This document shows positions 62,475 to 64,000 of a stretch of DNA of 64,000 nt, one piece after another. This DNA comes from Salinicoccus sp. Bachu38 (GTDB taxonomy: Bacteria > Bacillota > Bacilli > Staphylococcales > Salinicoccaceae). Positions within the stretch are counted from its first letter, which is position 1. Each line of letters opens with the position of its first letter. Below the pieces are notes generated by a model that saw only the letters and a program-made list of their open reading frames with translations, searched no databases and was not told where the DNA came from. Both the position numbers and the translations under genes were made by a program. Location: assembly GCF_038561955.2 (NCBI RefSeq), contig NZ_CP138333.2, positions 1,612,001 to 1,676,000 of the forward strand, given 5' to 3'.

Positions 62475-63326
62475 ATGAATTTCCACACACCCCCTGCGAC
62501 ACATGTTTCCCACGTTAAGATCAATGTATCCGATATGAAGGAAGCTCTGAATTTCTATACCGGCCTGCTCGGCTTCTCAATTTTGGAACAGAGTGACAAA
62601 GACGTCCAGCTGACTACTGACAACAAGACAAGTATCCTCTCACTCCACAAACCGGAAAATCCTGTAGAAAAGAGAAGGACATCCGGGTTGTATCACTTCG
62701 CAATCCTCCTGCCTGAACGTGCGGATCTCGCTGCAGTCACCATCCACCTTGCCAAAAATGACGTCAGGCTGGGCGCTTCCGACCATAAGGTGAGCGAAGC
62801 CCTCTACCTCAATGACCCCGACGGCAACGGTATCGAAATATACAGGGACCGCAAGCCCGAAGAATGGACCTGGAATGGTTCGCGGGTGGAAATGACGACA
62901 GACCCACTGGATTTCGAAAACCTCGTTGAATCACTGGATTCAGGCCAGGAGTGGCAGGGCATGCCGGAAGGTACCATCATGGGCCACCTCCACCTGCATG
63001 TCTCGGACATGCCTTCTGCTGTAAATTTCTACACGGAAGGACTCGGTCTTGAGGTTGTAAGTGAATTCCCCGGCCAGGCGGCCTTCATGTCCTCTGAAGA
63101 CTATCACCACCACATCGCCGTCAATATATGGAACGGCATCGGTGCACCAAAGCCCGAATCAGACAGTGTGGGACTCAATGCCTTCATCATGAGCTATCCC
63201 GACACAGCATCACTCAATGCCGCAGCCAAAAGGCTTGAGGACTTGGGTCATGAAGTCGGTTCAGAAGACGGAGCAACCGTTTCGTACGACCCTTCCGGCA
63301 ACAAGGTCATCATGACAACAGACTGA
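62475..63326 (+). CDS. catE: Catechol-2,3-dioxygenase-type VOC protein (CatE-like)
   Basis: 283 residues with two vicinal-oxygen-chelate domains (about 8-125 and 170-280). Metal/signature segments: HVSHVKINVSDMKEALNFYTGLLGF, YLNDPDGNGIEIYRDR, GHLHLHVSDMPSAVNFYT and HHHIAVNIW. B. subtilis CatE (YfiE) is an extradiol dioxygenase induced by quinones. ATG 62475 with AGGAGG. Divergent from an HxlR regulator. Confidence 0.9.
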   Translation: MNFHTPPATHVSHVKINVSDMKEALNFYTGLLGFSILEQSDKDVQLTTDNKTSILSLHKPENPVEKRRTSGLYHFAILLPERADLAAVTIHLAKNDVRLGASDHKVSEALYLNDPDGNGIEIYRDRKPEEWTWNGSRVEMTTDPLDFENLVESLDSGQEWQGMPEGTIMGHLHLHVSDMPSAVNFYTEGLGLEVVSEFPGQAAFMSSEDYHHHIAVNIWNGIGAPKPESDSVGLNAFIMSYPDTASLNAAAKRLEDLGHEVGSEDGATVSYDPSGNKVIMTTD

Positions 63327-63338
63327 TTTTCCCCAATG

Positions 63339-63365
63339 CCCGCAATACTCTGTATTGAGGGTTTT
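63339..63365 (+). terminator. Terminator after catE
   Basis: CCCGCAATAC / GTATTGAGGG stem (one G-A mismatch) followed by TTTT. Confidence 0.78.
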
Positions 63366-63368
63366 CTA

Positions 63369-63393
63369 GTTTGAATTTTTCCCCAACGGGAAT
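63369..63393 (+). promoter_or_regulatory. Candidate sigma-B promoter of the acidic 160-residue gene
   Basis: GTTTGA (63369-63374), 13-nt spacer, GGGAAT (63388-63393, perfect GGGWAT). Placed 30 bp upstream of the start codon. Confidence 0.6.
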
Positions 63394-63422
63394 AACTATT
63401 TAAAAAACGGGGGTCACTATAC

Positions 63423-63905
63423 ATGTATAAGAATCAATACAAACCATTCAAGACTGAAAAGGATGCAGAAATCTATCTGGACAACTACATCGACCTTAAG
63501 AATTATGTCGTCATATCCAAACAGGACCTGTCCGGGCTCAAGTCGAAGTTCGAAGAGTTGAAGATCATCGATGGGAACGTCGATCATCCGGACCGTGACA
63601 TCGACAAGCTGGACTTCGATGAAGGCAGCAAGCAGGACCTCATGAACCACTATGAAAATGACGAAGTGATCATCTTCGAAGGACTCAATCAGGAAGACAC
63701 CGATTCCCCACAGATGGATGCGGTAAGTGAAAAGTACACGAATGTCGTCCCGAGGGATGAATATGACACCGAAGTCGTCGATGTGAACACCGGTGTCCGT
63801 ACGATGTTTGAAGTCGAGGACAACAACCCGGATATGGTTACAGAGGATGAAGGGGAATACTTCAAGAAGCATGACGATGAAGAAGAGCAGTTCCTGAACA
63901 GATAG
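63423..63905 (+). CDS. Acidic protein of unknown function (160 residues)
   Basis: Not recognised. ATG 63423 with GGGGGT upstream. No signal peptide or membrane segment; about a third of residues are Asp/Glu. Segments of note: YLDNYIDLKNYVVISKQDLSGLKSKFEEL, DHPDRDIDKLDFDEGSK, and a C-terminal EEEQFLNR. A sigma-B-like promoter and own terminator suggest a stress-induced cytosolic protein. No catalytic motif seen. Confidence 0.78.
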   Translation: MYKNQYKPFKTEKDAEIYLDNYIDLKNYVVISKQDLSGLKSKFEELKIIDGNVDHPDRDIDKLDFDEGSKQDLMNHYENDEVIIFEGLNQEDTDSPQMDAVSEKYTNVVPRDEYDTEVVDVNTGVRTMFEVEDNNPDMVTEDEGEYFKKHDDEEEQFLNR

Positions 63906-63934
63906 CAGGCAATTTGAATCGATATTGAATTACT

Positions 63935-63964
63935 GGCGCAACTGATTGCAGTTGCGCCTTTTTT
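63935..63964 (+). terminator. Terminator after the acidic 160-residue gene
   Basis: GGCGCAACTG / CAGTTGCGCC stem with 4-nt loop, followed by TTTTTT. Confidence 0.92.
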
Positions 63965-64000
63965 ATATGACATTACACAAAAAAATCCCGCAACCAGGAG

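Overview
The window looks like a chromosomal segment of a halotolerant member of the Staphylococcaceae, most plausibly Salinicoccus or a close relative. The gene order (fhs, acsA/acuABC, ccpA, aroA, ytxGH, murC, ytpT/R/Q, ytoP, trmB, ytmP, dat, pepV, murJ, leuS, ytqAB, metK, pckA, menFDHB) follows the Bacillus subtilis/Staphylococcus ytx-ytp-men backbone. Base composition is close to even in coding regions, higher than in Staphylococcus, and several secreted proteins carry long acidic tails, which suits life in salt. The genus is an inference. There is no phage, insertion sequence or CRISPR array. The first gene is cut by the left edge of the window.

Layout. 1-4.1 kb: 5'-truncated class A penicillin-binding protein, convergent with fhs. 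4.2-8.5 kb: acsA divergent from acuABC, the acetyl-CoA synthetase and its acetylation/deacetylation control genes. 8.5-18.4 kb: a long minus-strand run (M42 peptidase, PTS-IIC-like protein, ytpQ, ytpR, a degenerate FtsK/SftA, murC, ytxG, ytxH, aroA, ccpA). 18.4-27.3 kb: PepSY protein, C-S lyase-type aminotransferase, trmB, ytmP kinase-like protein, dat, pepV, a LEA-like repeat protein, a pseudouridine synthase and murJ. 27.3-31.8 kb: flavoprotein, leuS with T-box, ogt. 31.8-38.3 kb: ABC exporter, mnmL/mnmM pair, a hydrolase-fold protein without its serine, gamma carbonic anhydrase, proline dehydrogenase. 38.4-46.1 kb: paired fluoride channels, aldehyde dehydrogenase, NERD protein, tiny lipoprotein, metK with SAM riboswitch, pckA, nudix, yidD. 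46.1-53.2 kb: menaquinone genes menE, menB, menH, menD, menF, with menA divergent; menC is absent here. 53.2-57.4 kb: accessory lipoproteins, a methyltransferase-like protein and a Cys-rich copper-storage-type protein. 57.6-58.3 kb: eight tRNA genes (fMet, Asp, Phe, His, Gly, Asn, Glu, Ser in transcription order). 58.5-64 kb: Rieske/FAD oxidoreductase, NCS1 permease, an HxlR regulator divergent from a catE-type dioxygenase, and an acidic unknown protein.

Main second-look points: (1) six candidate sigma-B promoters, all with the same 13-nt spacer, in front of DUF948/YtxH, a LEA-like 11-mer repeat protein, proline dehydrogenase, a 60-residue lipoprotein, a Cys-rich copper-storage protein and a 160-residue acidic protein; together these look like a local stress/osmotolerance regulon. 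(2) The SftA/FtsK homologue between murC and ytpR has lost the Walker A motif and the gamma domain. (3) The YtpA-type hydrolase has Gly in place of the nucleophile Ser. (4) The chorismate mutase domain of AroA appears degenerate. (5) An HxlR/CatE divergon carries a GTTAC-N5-GTAAC operator-like palindrome. All functional assignments are from motif reading and gene order; no database search was run.
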